A DNA stretch of 57,860 nt from Candidatus Methanoxibalbensis ujae (lineage in GTDB: Archaea > Halobacteriota > Syntropharchaeia > Alkanophagales > Methanospirareceae): the NCBI GenBank assembly GCA_026134085.1, contig JAOQIN010000007.1:1-57860 (forward strand), written 5' to 3'. Below, piece after piece: positions 19,040-29,071 of this stretch (positions within the stretch are counted from its first letter, which is position 1; each line of letters begins with the position of its first letter). The translations under genes were made by a program, and so were the position numbers. A model generated the notes under the pieces. It was given only the letters and a program-made list of their open reading frames with translations, did no database searches and was not told the origin of the DNA.

Positions 19040-19980
19040 GCATGATATACATTCATGTCTGTCGCTGTAATGTGTGAATGCCACCCGCTCAGAAGGCTTC
19101 CTGCTTCACGGAGAAGGCCTGTGATAACCTCGTATGAGGTCTGGGTCTCAGGGTCTTCTCTCCTCAGGCGGAGCTACCCATAATCAATATCGCAGATATG
19201 CGATCTCCGGGTCATCAAACGATAACCCTATGTGCCTCATTTGCTTTCTTCACTACTCCACCAGCGCAGCCTTGTGGAGCTGCATAAACCCTGTCTGTGC
19301 CATGCGACCATACTCAATCAGGTATTCAAGTAAACCACACCCACCTTGGGAGCTTTATGCCTTCATCACGGCTCCGGTAATGGCTTGTTTACACAATAGC
19401 TCTCCTCAGAGCTATCCAGCCTCAAATCATCGCCAGAAACCCTAACATTCCACTGGCAAAAAAATACCTTTCCTCTCCTCTCGCATGCTCCTTGGGGCGT
19501 TTGAGATGAAATTGTGGTGACATAGAACCTTGAGTTGCGGAAAATCTTGGTTTCTCTTTTTCGCTGACTTTATCCCTACTTTTTCTTCATTCTCTGTCTT
19601 GACAGGCTCTTCTGCTCCTTATTTAGAGCTCTCTATTTAAGATATCAATATCATTCTCCCTTCACTGTCCGTTAAGCGCACTCCAACATCTATGCCCGTC
19701 TCTCTTGACTTCCGCCTGAACAATAGCATATTATTCCACCTGGATATTCCCTTATCCATACTCCTTTCACTTTTCCATTTGTCTCCATACTTATCTCCAT
19801 TATCTCCGCCGCCTATATTGGCGATACGCGCTTTTTGTATGCTCTGATGTTTCTCCATGTAATTCACCATCTTCAATACTTCAATTCTGAATTTTCTTCT
19901 TTCAATTTCATATCAACGCATTTTTCTCTTTCCCCGCTTTTTTGCTTCTTCCAATGACATCATCTGCATATCTCCTCCAA
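19040..19980 (-). pseudogene. Decayed IS200/IS605-type tnpB
   Basis: Read on the minus strand, fragments in different frames follow the order of TnpB: a pre-RuvC strand (VKGVWIREYPGG), the first RuvC motif (RETGIDVGV then LTDSEGRMI) near 19650-19700, and the typical tail QAFSVKQEASE near 19085-19110 that overlaps the right-end stem. Stops and frameshifts break every frame and the second and third RuvC motifs are not readable. It fills nearly the whole 1.08-kb gap between DUF2070 and acd. No tnpA is present. Confidence 0.7.
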
Positions 19981-20101
19981 TCTCAACTCCTTCATTCAGG
20001 TCTGAACTCAACATCATCGTAGCCCCCTCCCATTGGGAATCCGTCTCATTTTCTGAAATGACTCGCCGATAGAGTTAAATTTTGAATGTCAATGGAGTTA
20101 A

Positions 20102-22144
20102 ATGCTTGATGCGCTGTTCAATCCCCGGACTGTTGCGATTGTCGGTGCGACGCCAAAGGAGGGGAAAGTGGGGAACACGCTTCTCAGAAATCTTCTTTCA
20201 TTCAGAGGGGATGTTTTCGCTGTGAATCCGAAGTATGATGAGATAATGGGCGTTAGATGTTTTCGTTCGCTGCGGGAGATTCCTCATGTGGATCTTGTGG
20301 TAATTGCAGTGCCAGCGCCAGCTGTTTTGGAGGTGATTGAGGAATGTGCGGCGCTGAACATAGAGAATGTTGTTGTTATCTCAGCAGGATTCAGGGAATC
20401 TGGAAAAGAAGGAGCGTCGCTTGAGTCAGAACTAACGCGAATATGCCGCGAAAACAGTATAAACCTCGTCGGTCCCAACTGCCTCGGCATAATATCAACG
20501 CATGTCAATCTCAACGCCACATTCAGCAAAGTAATGCCCTCCGCCGGCAGAATTGCACTTCTCTCACAGTCAGGCGCGCTGATACTCGCCATCATAGACT
20601 GGGCACTGCATCAGAAAATTGGTTTCAGCAAGGTGGTCTCTCTCGGAAACAAAGCTGTGCTTGACGAGTGCGACTTCATGGAGTATCTTGCCGGTGATGA
20701 TCAGACGGATGTCATCGCAATATATCTTGAGAGCATTGAGCGGGGAAGGCGTTTCATGCGCATCGCATCTCGCATTGAGAAGCCAATTGTCATTCTGAAA
20801 AGCGGTAAAACAAGCACGGGAGCGAGGGCTGCATCATCACACACAGGCGCGCTCGCAGGAAGCAGAGAGGTTTTTGAGTCCGCAATGCAGCAGTGTGGAG
20901 CTGTTTCGGCTGAAACGCTTGAGGAGCTTTTTGACTACATACGCATACTTCCCGTGATGAAAGATGTTGAGCACATTGCAATCATAACAAACTCCGGAGG
21001 TCCGGGCGTCCTTGCGGCTGATGCTGTTGAGACATATGGACTTTCGCTCGCGTCCTTCAGAAATGAAACACTCCAGAATCTCAGAAAAATACTGCCAGCA
21101 GAGGCAAACATATACAATCCCGTTGATATTCTCGGCGATGCAGATGCGAGCAAACTCATGAAAGTGATTGAAATTGTCATCTCTGATAAAAATGTGGATG
21201 CAGCGATAGTGATACTGACACCAACAGCACCAATGAATATGGAAGAGGCTGCTGAAGCTGTGCTGAAATATGCATCTTTCAGCAAAATAATCACATGTTT
21301 CATAGGCGGTGAGAGTGTTGAGCGTGCTGCGGAGCGCGTTGAGCGTGAAGGCATACCGAACTTCATTGACCCAGCCAGGGCTGTTCGTGCGATATCAGTT
21401 GCGAAGGCATACGGCAGAAAGCGTAGCCGCCTGAACATACGGCAGTTCGCTGTTGAGCGAGATCACACACGCAAATTACTGCAGTCACTGCCAGAGGGCA
21501 TCATAGGTGTGGAGGGGTTTCCAGTGATTGAGTCTTATGGTGTGCGTGTTGCTCCCTATCGCATCGTGAGGACAGGTGATGAGGCAGTATCGGCAGCATC
21601 TGAGATAGGATTGCCCGTGGCTCTGAAAATAATATCGCCGGATATAGTGCATAAAAGCGATGTCGGCTGCATAAAACTGAATGTAAGCAGTGAGGAAGAT
21701 GTCGCAAGCGCATTCTATGAGATCATATCAAACGCAGAACGATACACAAGGATGATAAGCGGTGTCCTCGTGCAGAAAATGATAAGCGGCGGTCGTGAAG
21801 TGATAATAGGAATGAAAAGAGACATGCAGTTCGGTCCTGTCATCATGTTCGGTCTCGGCGGAATATTCGTTGAGATTTTCAGGGATATATCCTTCAGGAT
21901 AGCACCATTATCTGTTGAAGATGCATATAAAATGATGGCTGAGACGAAAAGCTACAGAGTGTTAAGAGGTGTAAGAGGAGAGAAAGGATGTGATATTGAT
22001 GCTATTGCAGAGGTTTTGATGAGAATTTCGCAACTTTGCATGGATTTTCCTGAAATAATGGAAATTGATATAAATCCTGTTAAGGTATTTGAGAGGGGGA
22101 AGGGCTGTGTGGCTGTTGACTTCAGGATGGTTCTCCGCAGGTGA
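20102..22144 (+). CDS. acd: ADP-forming acyl-CoA (acetate-CoA) ligase, fused alpha-beta subunits
   Basis: Interconverts acyl-CoA + ADP + Pi with acid + ATP + CoA, yielding ATP in organic-acid-forming archaea. The order is CoA-binding Rossmann (residues 1-130, TVAIVGATPKEGKVGN), succinyl-CoA synthetase-like domains (SQSGALILAIIDWA and the phosphorylated His in ASSHTGALAGS near 250), and a C-terminal ATP-grasp half (about 455-680; ISPDIVHKSDVGCIKLNV, FGLGGIFVEIFRDISFRI). The 680-residue fused form is one of the known arrangements. The gene is followed after 8 nt by the Pta-N/DRTGG gene, indicating an operon. The actual acid used cannot be told from sequence. Confidence 0.92.
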   Translation: MLDALFNPRTVAIVGATPKEGKVGNTLLRNLLSFRGDVFAVNPKYDEIMGVRCFRSLREIPHVDLVVIAVPAPAVLEVIEECAALNIENVVVISAGFRESGKEGASLESELTRICRENSINLVGPNCLGIISTHVNLNATFSKVMPSAGRIALLSQSGALILAIIDWALHQKIGFSKVVSLGNKAVLDECDFMEYLAGDDQTDVIAIYLESIERGRRFMRIASRIEKPIVILKSGKTSTGARAASSHTGALAGSREVFESAMQQCGAVSAETLEELFDYIRILPVMKDVEHIAIITNSGGPGVLAADAVETYGLSLASFRNETLQNLRKILPAEANIYNPVDILGDADASKLMKVIEIVISDKNVDAAIVILTPTAPMNMEEAAEAVLKYASFSKIITCFIGGESVERAAERVEREGIPNFIDPARAVRAISVAKAYGRKRSRLNIRQFAVERDHTRKLLQSLPEGIIGVEGFPVIESYGVRVAPYRIVRTGDEAVSAASEIGLPVALKIISPDIVHKSDVGCIKLNVSSEEDVASAFYEIISNAERYTRMISGVLVQKMISGGREVIIGMKRDMQFGPVIMFGLGGIFVEIFRDISFRIAPLSVEDAYKMMAETKSYRVLRGVRGEKGCDIDAIAEVLMRISQLCMDFPEIMEIDINPVKVFERGKGCVAVDFRMVLRR

Positions 22145-22152
22145 TGTGAGAA

Positions 22153-23241
22153 ATGAAATCTGTTCTCGTGTCGTCGTTGGATGAGTATTCGGGAAAAACA
22201 GGAATAATTGCGGCACTGTCGCTGATATTGAGGGAGAGGGGATTGAAAGTCGGATATTTCAAGCCGTTCAGCATTGGTCTCGCAGGCACAACAGGCACAG
22301 TTGTGAGCACAGATAGCGCAGATAGCACGGATAGAGGAAGAAGGAGAAATGATGTGAGGGTGGTGGATGAAGATGCATTCAGGATTGCGAAAATACTTGA
22401 TGAGGGCTCACATGAGGATCTCTGTCCGGTTATCCTTGAGATTCCGTATGAGGATTTTGTGATGTCATGTGATGTTCATGGAATTCGTGAAAGGATAAAC
22501 GAGGCGTTCAAGCGTGTATCAGCCGGAAAAGACATAGTTCTTGTTGAAGGTGTTCTGAACTTCAGAGTGGGCAGGAGCATTGATCTGTGTGATTTCTGCA
22601 TTGCTGAGATGTTGAATGCTGAAATTCTGATGGTTGTGAAATACAGGGATTTTGTTATAGATGACATACTTTATGCAAGCGAGCATGCAGGTTTCAAAGT
22701 GCTTTTCAATCAGGTGCCCGTGTATAAGATTCCTCATATGAGCGTGATGAGATCATTTCTTGAGCGTCGTGACATAAGAGTGGTCGGTGCGATTCCGCAT
22801 GACTCCATGCTGAGCGGTTTGAGCGTTTATGAGATATGCGAGGCTGTCGGAGGAAGGTTTCTCGTCAAGCCTCGTGAGGACATAGTTGTGGAGCAGCTGC
22901 TCATCGGCGCGATGACGCCCCAGTCCGCAGTGACCTATTTCAGAAGAAGCAGGAACGCGGCAGTGATAACCGGAGGAGACAGATCGGAACTGCACACACT
23001 CGCACTTGAAATGCCATCAATAAAGTGCATCGTGCTCACAGGAAACCTCGAACCTCCCGCAATCATAAAAGGTGTAGCGGCTTCAAAAGACAAGCCTCTT
23101 ATAATAACTCCAGATGACACGCTGACAGCCGTGAAAAAGATTGACAGAGCGTTCGGAAAGACAAGACTACACAGCATGGTCAAAATAAAAAGGATGCAGG
23201 AATTTCTTTTGAAACATGTGAGGATTGATGAAATAATCTGA
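22153..23241 (+). CDS. Pta N-terminal-like P-loop protein with DRTGG domain
   Basis: The N-terminal AAA_26 (dethiobiotin synthetase-like) P-loop reads VSSLDEYSGKTGII, followed by GLKVGYFKPF, IVLVEGVLNFRVG and VVGAIPHD. A DRTGG-type domain occupies about 235-340 (AVITGGDRSELHTLALE, CIVLTGNLEPP). The pair of domains is what precedes the catalytic domain in long phosphotransacetylases, but here the catalytic Pta domain is absent. In archaea such proteins often sit next to ADP-forming acyl-CoA synthetase, as here (8-nt gap), suggesting a regulatory or accessory role in acyl-CoA metabolism. That role is inference. Residues 50-62 contain a small Thr/Asp/Ser repeat. Confidence 0.82.
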   Translation: MKSVLVSSLDEYSGKTGIIAALSLILRERGLKVGYFKPFSIGLAGTTGTVVSTDSADSTDRGRRRNDVRVVDEDAFRIAKILDEGSHEDLCPVILEIPYEDFVMSCDVHGIRERINEAFKRVSAGKDIVLVEGVLNFRVGRSIDLCDFCIAEMLNAEILMVVKYRDFVIDDILYASEHAGFKVLFNQVPVYKIPHMSVMRSFLERRDIRVVGAIPHDSMLSGLSVYEICEAVGGRFLVKPREDIVVEQLLIGAMTPQSAVTYFRRSRNAAVITGGDRSELHTLALEMPSIKCIVLTGNLEPPAIIKGVAASKDKPLIITPDDTLTAVKKIDRAFGKTRLHSMVKIKRMQEFLLKHVRIDEII

Positions 23242-23271
23242 TGCTTCCATTGTGATGGAATTGTGATTCTG

Positions 23272-24375
23272 CTATTGTGAGGATGCCTTCCACGCAGCCT
23301 TCCGCAGTCTGTCCATAACAGCTCTTCCGAGACCGACCTCAGGAACCGGTTCCGCATATATGATGTCAAGATTCCTCCTGTCAAGCCTTCGCAGGCATGC
23401 GAACAGGTTTGCAGCAGCCTCAACAAGGTCTCCTTTATCGGAGAGCACCTCAATCGCATCGTAATTATGATAGCACTCAGGTGTCGGCTTCTTGAATGCG
23501 AGCAGACCACAGCGTCTGTGGCGCATCTCTCTTTTTCCGGTTCCTGTTCTTATTTCATCCGCACTCGCTATGACGAGCGGTGTCCGTGGAGCATAATGTT
23601 TTGGCAGTTGACCTGGCGATCTCGGTTTTTGTTTTTTTTCATGCGATTCAATTTCAACAGCCCCTATCACACGCTCTATCTCCTCAACAGGAAGACCTCC
23701 AGGTCTCAAGACGATTTTCTTATCGCCTGCGATGTATATGACTGTTGATTCAACACCTATGGGGCATCTGCCACCATCAATTATCATGTCTATTCTGTCG
23801 CCGAGCATCTCACGCACATCATCCGCACTTGTAGGGCTGAGATATCCGAAAGGATTCGCACTCGGCGCCGCTATCGGAGTTCTCGCTTTTTCAATGAGGC
23901 GCAATGCAATCGGATGCGCGGGCATCCTGACCGCAACAGTCGGAAGAGAAGCAGTCACAATGTCAGGAACAATCTCCGATTTTGGCATCACAATTGTGAG
24001 AGGCCCCGGCCAGAACGCCCGCATCAACTTCTCCGCACGCTCGTCAACATGATCACAGAGCTCATACACCATTGAAAAATCGGATATGTGCACTATTAAC
24101 GGATCAAAGCGGGGTCTTCTCTTGACCTCAAATATCCTCGCAACCGCCCTCGCATTCAGAGCATCTGCACCAAGACCATACACAGTCTCAGTCGGAAACG
24201 CAACAAGACCCCCCCTCCGTATTATCTCCGCTGCTCTGATTATCAGTTTCTCCATATCATCCGCTTCATCCTCCATATCCTCTGCTTTATCCACCATATC
24301 CTCCACGCCAGCATGCATCATACAATCACCGGCTGCATGGCGGCTGCATGGCGTGCGAACAGCTGTCATAGTCAT
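23272..24375 (-). CDS. sua5: Threonylcarbamoyl-AMP synthase (Sua5)
   Basis: Makes threonylcarbamoyl-AMP for t6A37 of ANN-decoding tRNAs. YrdC-like domain at about 42-235 with the signature RGGLVAFPTETVYGLGADA, the KRRPRFDPLIVHI loop, TPIAAPSANPFG and VESTVIYI. A C-terminal Sua5 domain begins after the linker RSPGQLPKHYAPRTPL (about 250 onwards). The first 40 residues are repetitive (VEDMVDKAEDMEDEADDME) and not part of the family. ATG 24375 is kept because it overlaps the purC stop as ATGA; ATG 24255 (MEKLIIRA) is a plausible shorter start. Confidence 0.92.
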   Translation of the reverse strand: MTMTAVRTPCSRHAAGDCMMHAGVEDMVDKAEDMEDEADDMEKLIIRAAEIIRRGGLVAFPTETVYGLGADALNARAVARIFEVKRRPRFDPLIVHISDFSMVYELCDHVDERAEKLMRAFWPGPLTIVMPKSEIVPDIVTASLPTVAVRMPAHPIALRLIEKARTPIAAPSANPFGYLSPTSADDVREMLGDRIDMIIDGGRCPIGVESTVIYIAGDKKIVLRPGGLPVEEIERVIGAVEIESHEKKQKPRSPGQLPKHYAPRTPLVIASADEIRTGTGKREMRHRRCGLLAFKKPTPECYHNYDAIEVLSDKGDLVEAAANLFACLRRLDRRNLDIIYAEPVPEVGLGRAVMDRLRKAAWKASSQ

Positions 24376-25442
24376 ATATAACAGAGGATCTCATCCATTA
24401 TCTCACCCAGTTCAGGCACATCTTCAAACCATGTCCTTCCCGTGATTTCGTTGCATGCCGCTTTATACATTGAGGAGATGAGATTTTTGAGATTTTCGGG
24501 CAGAGGCGGCGGCTCACTCCTGACAAACGCCTTCCAGTTCACACCCTTTTTTTTCGCTTTCTCAACATGTTCATACCATTCTGTTTTCCTATAAAAAATT
24601 CTCGCTATTTCTTTGCTTACAGGTATGCCATTGTATGTAAATCTGCACTCATCAAGTGTTCCTACAGCATCAACAACAATCAATCTCCTTTTCTCATCAA
24701 ATCCAAACTCTATTTTTCCATCCTCATTTTTCAATCCAGCTCTGCGAGATTCTCGCGTGATTATCTCATTTATCCTGAGTGCTGTACTCTTTATTTCACG
24801 AACTTCATCATCACTCAACCCCGCAATCTCCCTCGCCTCATCCCATTTGAGATATCTGTCGCAGTGCTCCAGCTTCGTGCTCACATCAATGAACGGTCTC
24901 TCAAGTGTCTGACCCGGTTTTGGCATATCGCTCAGACCGATGTCTTCAGGCTTTATGCTGCCTTCCCTCAATCGTTTGAACACACTTGAACCCTCAGGCA
25001 GCGAATTTCTGTATATGACCTCAAGAGGTATGAGAAAGTTTGCACGCTCCATCCTGTACACAGAATAATCGTAGCAGCCTTTCCCTGCCGCAGCTGCATC
25101 ATCCATGACCTCATCCTGCTGAGCTGGAGGAGCAGGATACAGCACCCTGAGCAGCTTTATCTCCATGCACTCCTGCGGCGCCTTCAACGCGGACAGTCTT
25201 TTGACCGCCCCCTCCTCAACAATTCCAAGATAGTGCGTGCGAATCCCCTCTTCCTCAAGCCTCTCAAAAAAATAGGCGGCGGTTATGCAGAGGGACTTTC
25301 CCTTTTCCGCGATCTCATCCGGCATCTTCCCCCAGTCAAACACCGAATATCTGTCTGAGAACACAAAGCGCGCATGACCTGCTTTTGACCCCTCAGGCGG
25401 TTCTATGACGATCAAATCCTTCACACCGCCCATTCCAAACAC
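24372..25442 (-). CDS. purC: Phosphoribosylaminoimidazole-succinocarboxamide synthase (SAICAR synthetase)
   Basis: Ligates aspartate to CAIR using ATP in purine synthesis. The N-terminal ATP-binding lobe contains ARFVFSDRYSVFDWGKMPDEIAEKG, followed by THYLG, MEIKLLRVLYP and the substrate segment NFLIPLEVIYRNSLPEGSSV. Then KFEFG-like KIEFGFDEKRRLIVVDAVGTLDECRF occurs, as in PurC. At 356 residues it is longer than bacterial PurC (about 240) and has an extended C-terminus and an Ala/Gln-rich insert near 104-120. It overlaps sua5 by 4 nt (ATGA), so the two are probably translated together. Confidence 0.9.
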   Translation of the reverse strand: MFGMGGVKDLIVIEPPEGSKAGHARFVFSDRYSVFDWGKMPDEIAEKGKSLCITAAYFFERLEEEGIRTHYLGIVEEGAVKRLSALKAPQECMEIKLLRVLYPAPPAQQDEVMDDAAAAGKGCYDYSVYRMERANFLIPLEVIYRNSLPEGSSVFKRLREGSIKPEDIGLSDMPKPGQTLERPFIDVSTKLEHCDRYLKWDEAREIAGLSDDEVREIKSTALRINEIITRESRRAGLKNEDGKIEFGFDEKRRLIVVDAVGTLDECRFTYNGIPVSKEIARIFYRKTEWYEHVEKAKKKGVNWKAFVRSEPPPLPENLKNLISSMYKAACNEITGRTWFEDVPELGEIMDEILCYI

Positions 25443-25552
25443 ACCTTCTCCCTCTCTTCCATCTCAGTCCTCACGCCTCTCATATTTACATTTTCATATT
25501 CGCATTCTTTTTCTCATCGCATCCCGCCGAATCCCGACGGCTACACCATCAT

Positions 25553-25598
25553 TTTGACCTAATGCTGAACAGAGGTTTAATCTTTGACCTAATGCTGA
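25553..25598. repeat. Spaced 16-bp direct repeat in the purC upstream spacer
   Basis: Two copies of tttgacctaatgctga (25553-25568 and 25583-25598), followed by two copies of taacgcagtgac. They lie between the divergent purC and small membrane protein genes, where both promoters should be, so they could be regulatory or a duplication scar. Confidence 0.6.
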
Positions 25599-25713
25599 GA
25601 TGACATAACGCAGTGACTAACGCAGTGACATGATGATAAGCGGAACATCGCTTCAGGTGGCGGCACTGAGCCGCCTCCTGAGCCTTTTAACTTCTGATTT
25701 CCCATATGAAAAA

Positions 25714-26103
25714 ATGATGAGGCGAATTATCCTGATGACAGTGGCGATTGCTATGATAGCAGCAGTCGTTGGCTTTGCGGTTATGATCATGAGCAGGAGA
25801 GGTGAGATGGAAGTGGAGTTGGAGCTGAGATGGATGTTTTCGGAGGGAAAATACATTCCTATGAACATCACTGTCGGCGATGTTGTTTATGGGGACGGAG
25901 TGGAGGTGAAAATAATTGAGCTGAGTGATGAGCGGCGAGAAGGCGAGGAGCCCGACATCATAATCACAAGGACAGCTCGCGGTGTCGTGTTGAGAGGAGA
26001 GGATGTCATCAGAGAGAACATGGAACTTCATGTGCTGAGAAACGGTGTTGTGATTCCTGAGATCTGCATACCCGCCATAAAAGTGAAAAGCGTGAGGAAA
26101 TGA
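25714..26103 (+). CDS. Small single-pass membrane protein of unknown function
   Basis: About 129 residues: one N-terminal hydrophobic segment (IILMTVAIAMIAAVVGFAVM) after a short basic start, then an extracytoplasmic strand-rich domain of about 100 residues with many Glu, Val and Ile. The frame is open from 25630, but the extra 28 residues are not needed; ATG 25714 (MMRR) directly precedes the membrane segment. The stop overlaps the next start as ATGA, so the two genes are coupled. I do not recognise the family. Confidence 0.6.
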   Translation: MMRRIILMTVAIAMIAAVVGFAVMIMSRRGEMEVELELRWMFSEGKYIPMNITVGDVVYGDGVEVKIIELSDERREGEEPDIIITRTARGVVLRGEDVIRENMELHVLRNGVVIPEICIPAIKVKSVRK

Positions 26104-27158
26104 GAGAGAGGATGAATGAGCCGCGGAGGATAAGGCGCCTGCGGATAAGAGATTTTGTGGTGACAGAGGAAAACTGGATTTTTGCAGTTGTCTGCTATGA
26201 CACAGACCCCCGCTATGGAGGCGTCAAGTGCATTCTGCGATATGTGCCAGATGCGCATGGGGACAGAACAGTTGATGAGCGCTGGAAGCATTATGATTAC
26301 GGTGTGAAGCGATTTCGCAAGCTTGATTTCGCAGCCGCATATGAGTTTCTCCGTGAAAAACGCCCGGAATATCTGAAAGATATTTTTCAAGTGGTGCCCG
26401 ATAATGAGATATCGCATGTCCTAAGACCTTCTGAGGTGCTGCCAGCTTTCGCAGAGCGAGATGAGCGTGTGAGAAAAATCGCGGAGATATTCAGCACCGA
26501 AATTCCTGTTTCCAAAATGGGAATCACAGGCTCATTCCTCTGCGGACTTCATACAGAAAAATCCGACATTGATTTCGTCATTTACGGCATTGAGAATTTC
26601 AGTAAAGCAAGAGAAATATTAATGGATGCCACAAAAAAAGGAGAAATTCAGCAGATAAATGATAATATGTGGCATTACATATATAAAAAAAGAAAGCCAT
26701 CTCTTCCTTTTAAAATGTTCAAAGCGCATGAGTGCAGGAAATGGAACAGAGGAATCGTGGGCAACACTTATTTTGATATACTATTTGTCAGGGATTATTC
26801 GGAGATGGGCGGGCTGCGCAGAATATACAGAAAAGGCAAGAAGCTGTGCAATGCGAGGATAGAGTGCATTGTTAAAGATGCAAAATTCTGCTTTGACAGC
26901 CCTGCGGTGTATGAAGTGGAAACTTATGCTGCGGATTGGATTGATATGGAGGGGAATTGGATTGATATGGAGAGGATTAAAGAGGAAAATATAACAGAAA
27001 TACTGTCTTTCACTCATACCTATGCAGGTCAGGCGTTTGAGGGCGAGCGTGTGATCGCTCAAGGTGTCGTTGAGCAATGCGATGACGGCTCACTCAGGCT
27101 TGTCGTCGGCACAACAAGAGAGGCAAAAAACGAGTGGATAATCTGCACTGAGAGATAA
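26100..27158 (+). CDS. Archaeal predicted nucleotidyltransferase (Pol beta-like)
   Basis: A 352-residue protein with a strand-rich N-terminal domain (about 12-75, RRLRIRDFVVTEENWIFAVVCY) and a central minimal nucleotidyltransferase core (about 130-235), seen from GSFLCGLHTEKSDIDFVIYG with the GS...DxD catalytic pattern. It then has a C-terminal domain with GQAFEGERVIAQGVVEQ and LRLVVGTTREAKNEWI. This arrangement matches an archaeal family of predicted nucleotidyltransferases (COG1665, recalled). The substrate is unknown. An in-frame 21-nt duplication gives DWIDMEGNWIDME at 26935-26971. Start ATG 26100 overlaps the previous stop. Confidence 0.75.
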   Translation: MRERMNEPRRIRRLRIRDFVVTEENWIFAVVCYDTDPRYGGVKCILRYVPDAHGDRTVDERWKHYDYGVKRFRKLDFAAAYEFLREKRPEYLKDIFQVVPDNEISHVLRPSEVLPAFAERDERVRKIAEIFSTEIPVSKMGITGSFLCGLHTEKSDIDFVIYGIENFSKAREILMDATKKGEIQQINDNMWHYIYKKRKPSLPFKMFKAHECRKWNRGIVGNTYFDILFVRDYSEMGGLRRIYRKGKKLCNARIECIVKDAKFCFDSPAVYEVETYAADWIDMEGNWIDMERIKEENITEILSFTHTYAGQAFEGERVIAQGVVEQCDDGSLRLVVGTTREAKNEWIICTER

Positions 27159-27169
27159 TGTCGCTCGCA

Positions 27170-28925
27170 TATCATGTCAGGCGACCTGCCCATCCTTCGG
27201 ATCTGCTTTCGTTTTCATATGCCAATGCTTTCTCTGTTAATGCTTTCAATTAATGCTTACAGCTTTTCCAAAGCCTCTCTCGGTCTGGATCAAGTCAACG
27301 CGTTGACAAGCGAACGAAGCAAAGTTCCCTCTTCTTTTTTCTCCTCTCCTGTGTATTCTTCAAACGAGGAAGTCACGACACGGGACCTTTCACATCCCTC
27401 GCATGTTCAATTACATCTTTCGGAATACCCGCTCCTGCGAGCCAACGGAGACGAACAGGCATTTTGCCGCTTCAAGACCTTTCCCACCTCATCTTATCAG
27501 CTATCTGTTTGTTCAGTTTGCGGCCTCACTCATCTCCATCATGAAGGAGCTACCCGTTGAAAGGTCATCATAAGCCCCAACTCCGTATGCGATCAACAAT
27601 TCCTTTGCATGATCCGCGGGAACAAAAGATCTGAACGAGAATGACAACAAGCGCTGTCTGCCGCAGATATGTTGCCGCTCATGTTGCTGTTGATGAGGCT
27701 CCTCATTCAGAACAACATCATTGGACACGAAATCAGCCACCTGACCGGATGACGTTCCCTCATTCACATAAGGTCTGCAATATCTGTTGGCAGATGCAAC
27801 CTCCGCAAATGATGCTTTTCTGACCTCAGAATCCGAGAATACTGTTGTGGCCAATTTTCAGTTTTATGCCATCACATGCTCATCTCGCTCAAAAGATGCA
27901 AGCCATCAATCTCCGAAGACGCCGGAGGATCTTCAACTATCGCACGCTCAATGGGAGATAAGAGACAAAAGATACGTGGGAAATTCCGCAGTGGGAAATT
28001 CCGCATATCCCGCGCGATCTCACTTTTCAGATTTACAGCCATTCATGCACTCTTTCTGCCCCTGCTGAGATTCTCGCTTCTCTCTACATCTCTTCACGCA
28101 TAGCATCTCTCAATGATGTCATGAGAATGTCGTCATGAAGCTCACTTATGGCATCAAGCCTCCTGTTTATCTCAGTCACTCCTTAAGAGGGAAACGACCG
28201 CTCTAAAAGGCGAGAGCCCATTCCGCGTCTTGTCAATCACAGAAACGACCATCTCTCAAGTTCCTGCTCAAGAGGAGTGTGATGCTGTCAACAATCATGA
28301 AATCCTTAATGAAATTTATTTTTATTTATTAAATAAAAAAGGATAGAAAATCAGAGCACCTGGAAATCGCAACATTCATGGATTTACAGCATAAAAACTG
28401 ATAACGTGAATTGTGACTGCTGATTCCATCTTATCAGTTGCCCGTGCATCAATTGCACGGAGAGACCGAGGCATGATCCGCAGGCTTCAATCGTTCTATC
28501 TCGTTTCGCAGTGTTGAATGTTGAGAGTCATCGCATCGCTGAACTCTGTGCTCCTGTTGATACATCAACAAATGCGATCCCTGCCCTTCCAGAAACAATG
28601 TTTGCGCACGGCGGATAATTACCTGAGCGCTCCTCAAGCATCGCATCATCAATTACTGTTCCGGGCAGGCGGACACGATGTTCTATTTCATCTTTTTTTC
28701 AGAAACTCGCCTCGCATCCGCGCTCAATAAGCCTGCGGATGTAAGGCTCAGCTGCATGATGGAGCTGCATAATGGGGGAACCAGCCACCGGCTCCTGATC
28801 CTTCGCTGCACCTGCTGCCTGTTCCTTTTTTGCCGCTTATGCCTCCACTGCTGCCCCGAGCTCCTTTGATGAAATTCCCGCATCTTCGCCGAAAGTTTCG
28901 CAGAAATCACCAACTCCGAAGAAGA
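27170..28925 (-). pseudogene. mutS: Decayed mutS (DNA mismatch repair ATPase)
   Basis: Minus-strand fragments in shifting frames follow MutS from end to end. Mismatch-recognition domain: VGDFCETFGEDAG near 28876-28915, HAAEPYIRRLIERGCEASF near 28705-28760, PGTVIDDAMLEERSGNY near 28620-28665, GIAFVDVSTGA near 28535-28570. Core: DSITLLLSRNLRDGR near 28255-28290, INRRLDAISELHDDIL near 28140-28180. ATPase: FVSNDVVLNEE near 27720-27750, NMSG then TYLRQTALVVILVQI in two frames (degraded Walker A), FVPADHAK, VGAYDDLSTGSS and MEMSEAAN near 27540-27630, and AGIPKDVIEHAR near 27396-27440. The Walker B region is deleted. At about 1.75 kb against the usual 2.6 kb, with many stops, it cannot be functional. 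An AT-rich insert lies at about 28310-28350. Confidence 0.88.
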
Positions 28926-29071
28926 GGATCCCTCTCCTTTATGCGAAAATATTGACGGGGCATGCAGCTCAACCACATCCACTTTTAAGTGAAATGAAAA
29001 AAGATAAGCAGTTGCGCCATCGTAGCATTCGCACTCCATTGCGCCCCGTCTTGTCATTCTTATTTCATTGT

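Noticed and set aside
19134-19445. Plus-strand frame of 103 residues.
   Set aside because: It is the antisense of the decayed tnpB and omega-RNA region, with no family features of its own.
27513-27854. A minus-strand frame resembling phosphomethylpyrimidine synthase ThiC (GTSS..., then YG..A..DLSTG).
   Set aside because: The neighbouring frames carry MutS motifs in order, and DDLSTGSS...MEMSEAAN is a MutS signature, so the ThiC likeness was superficial.
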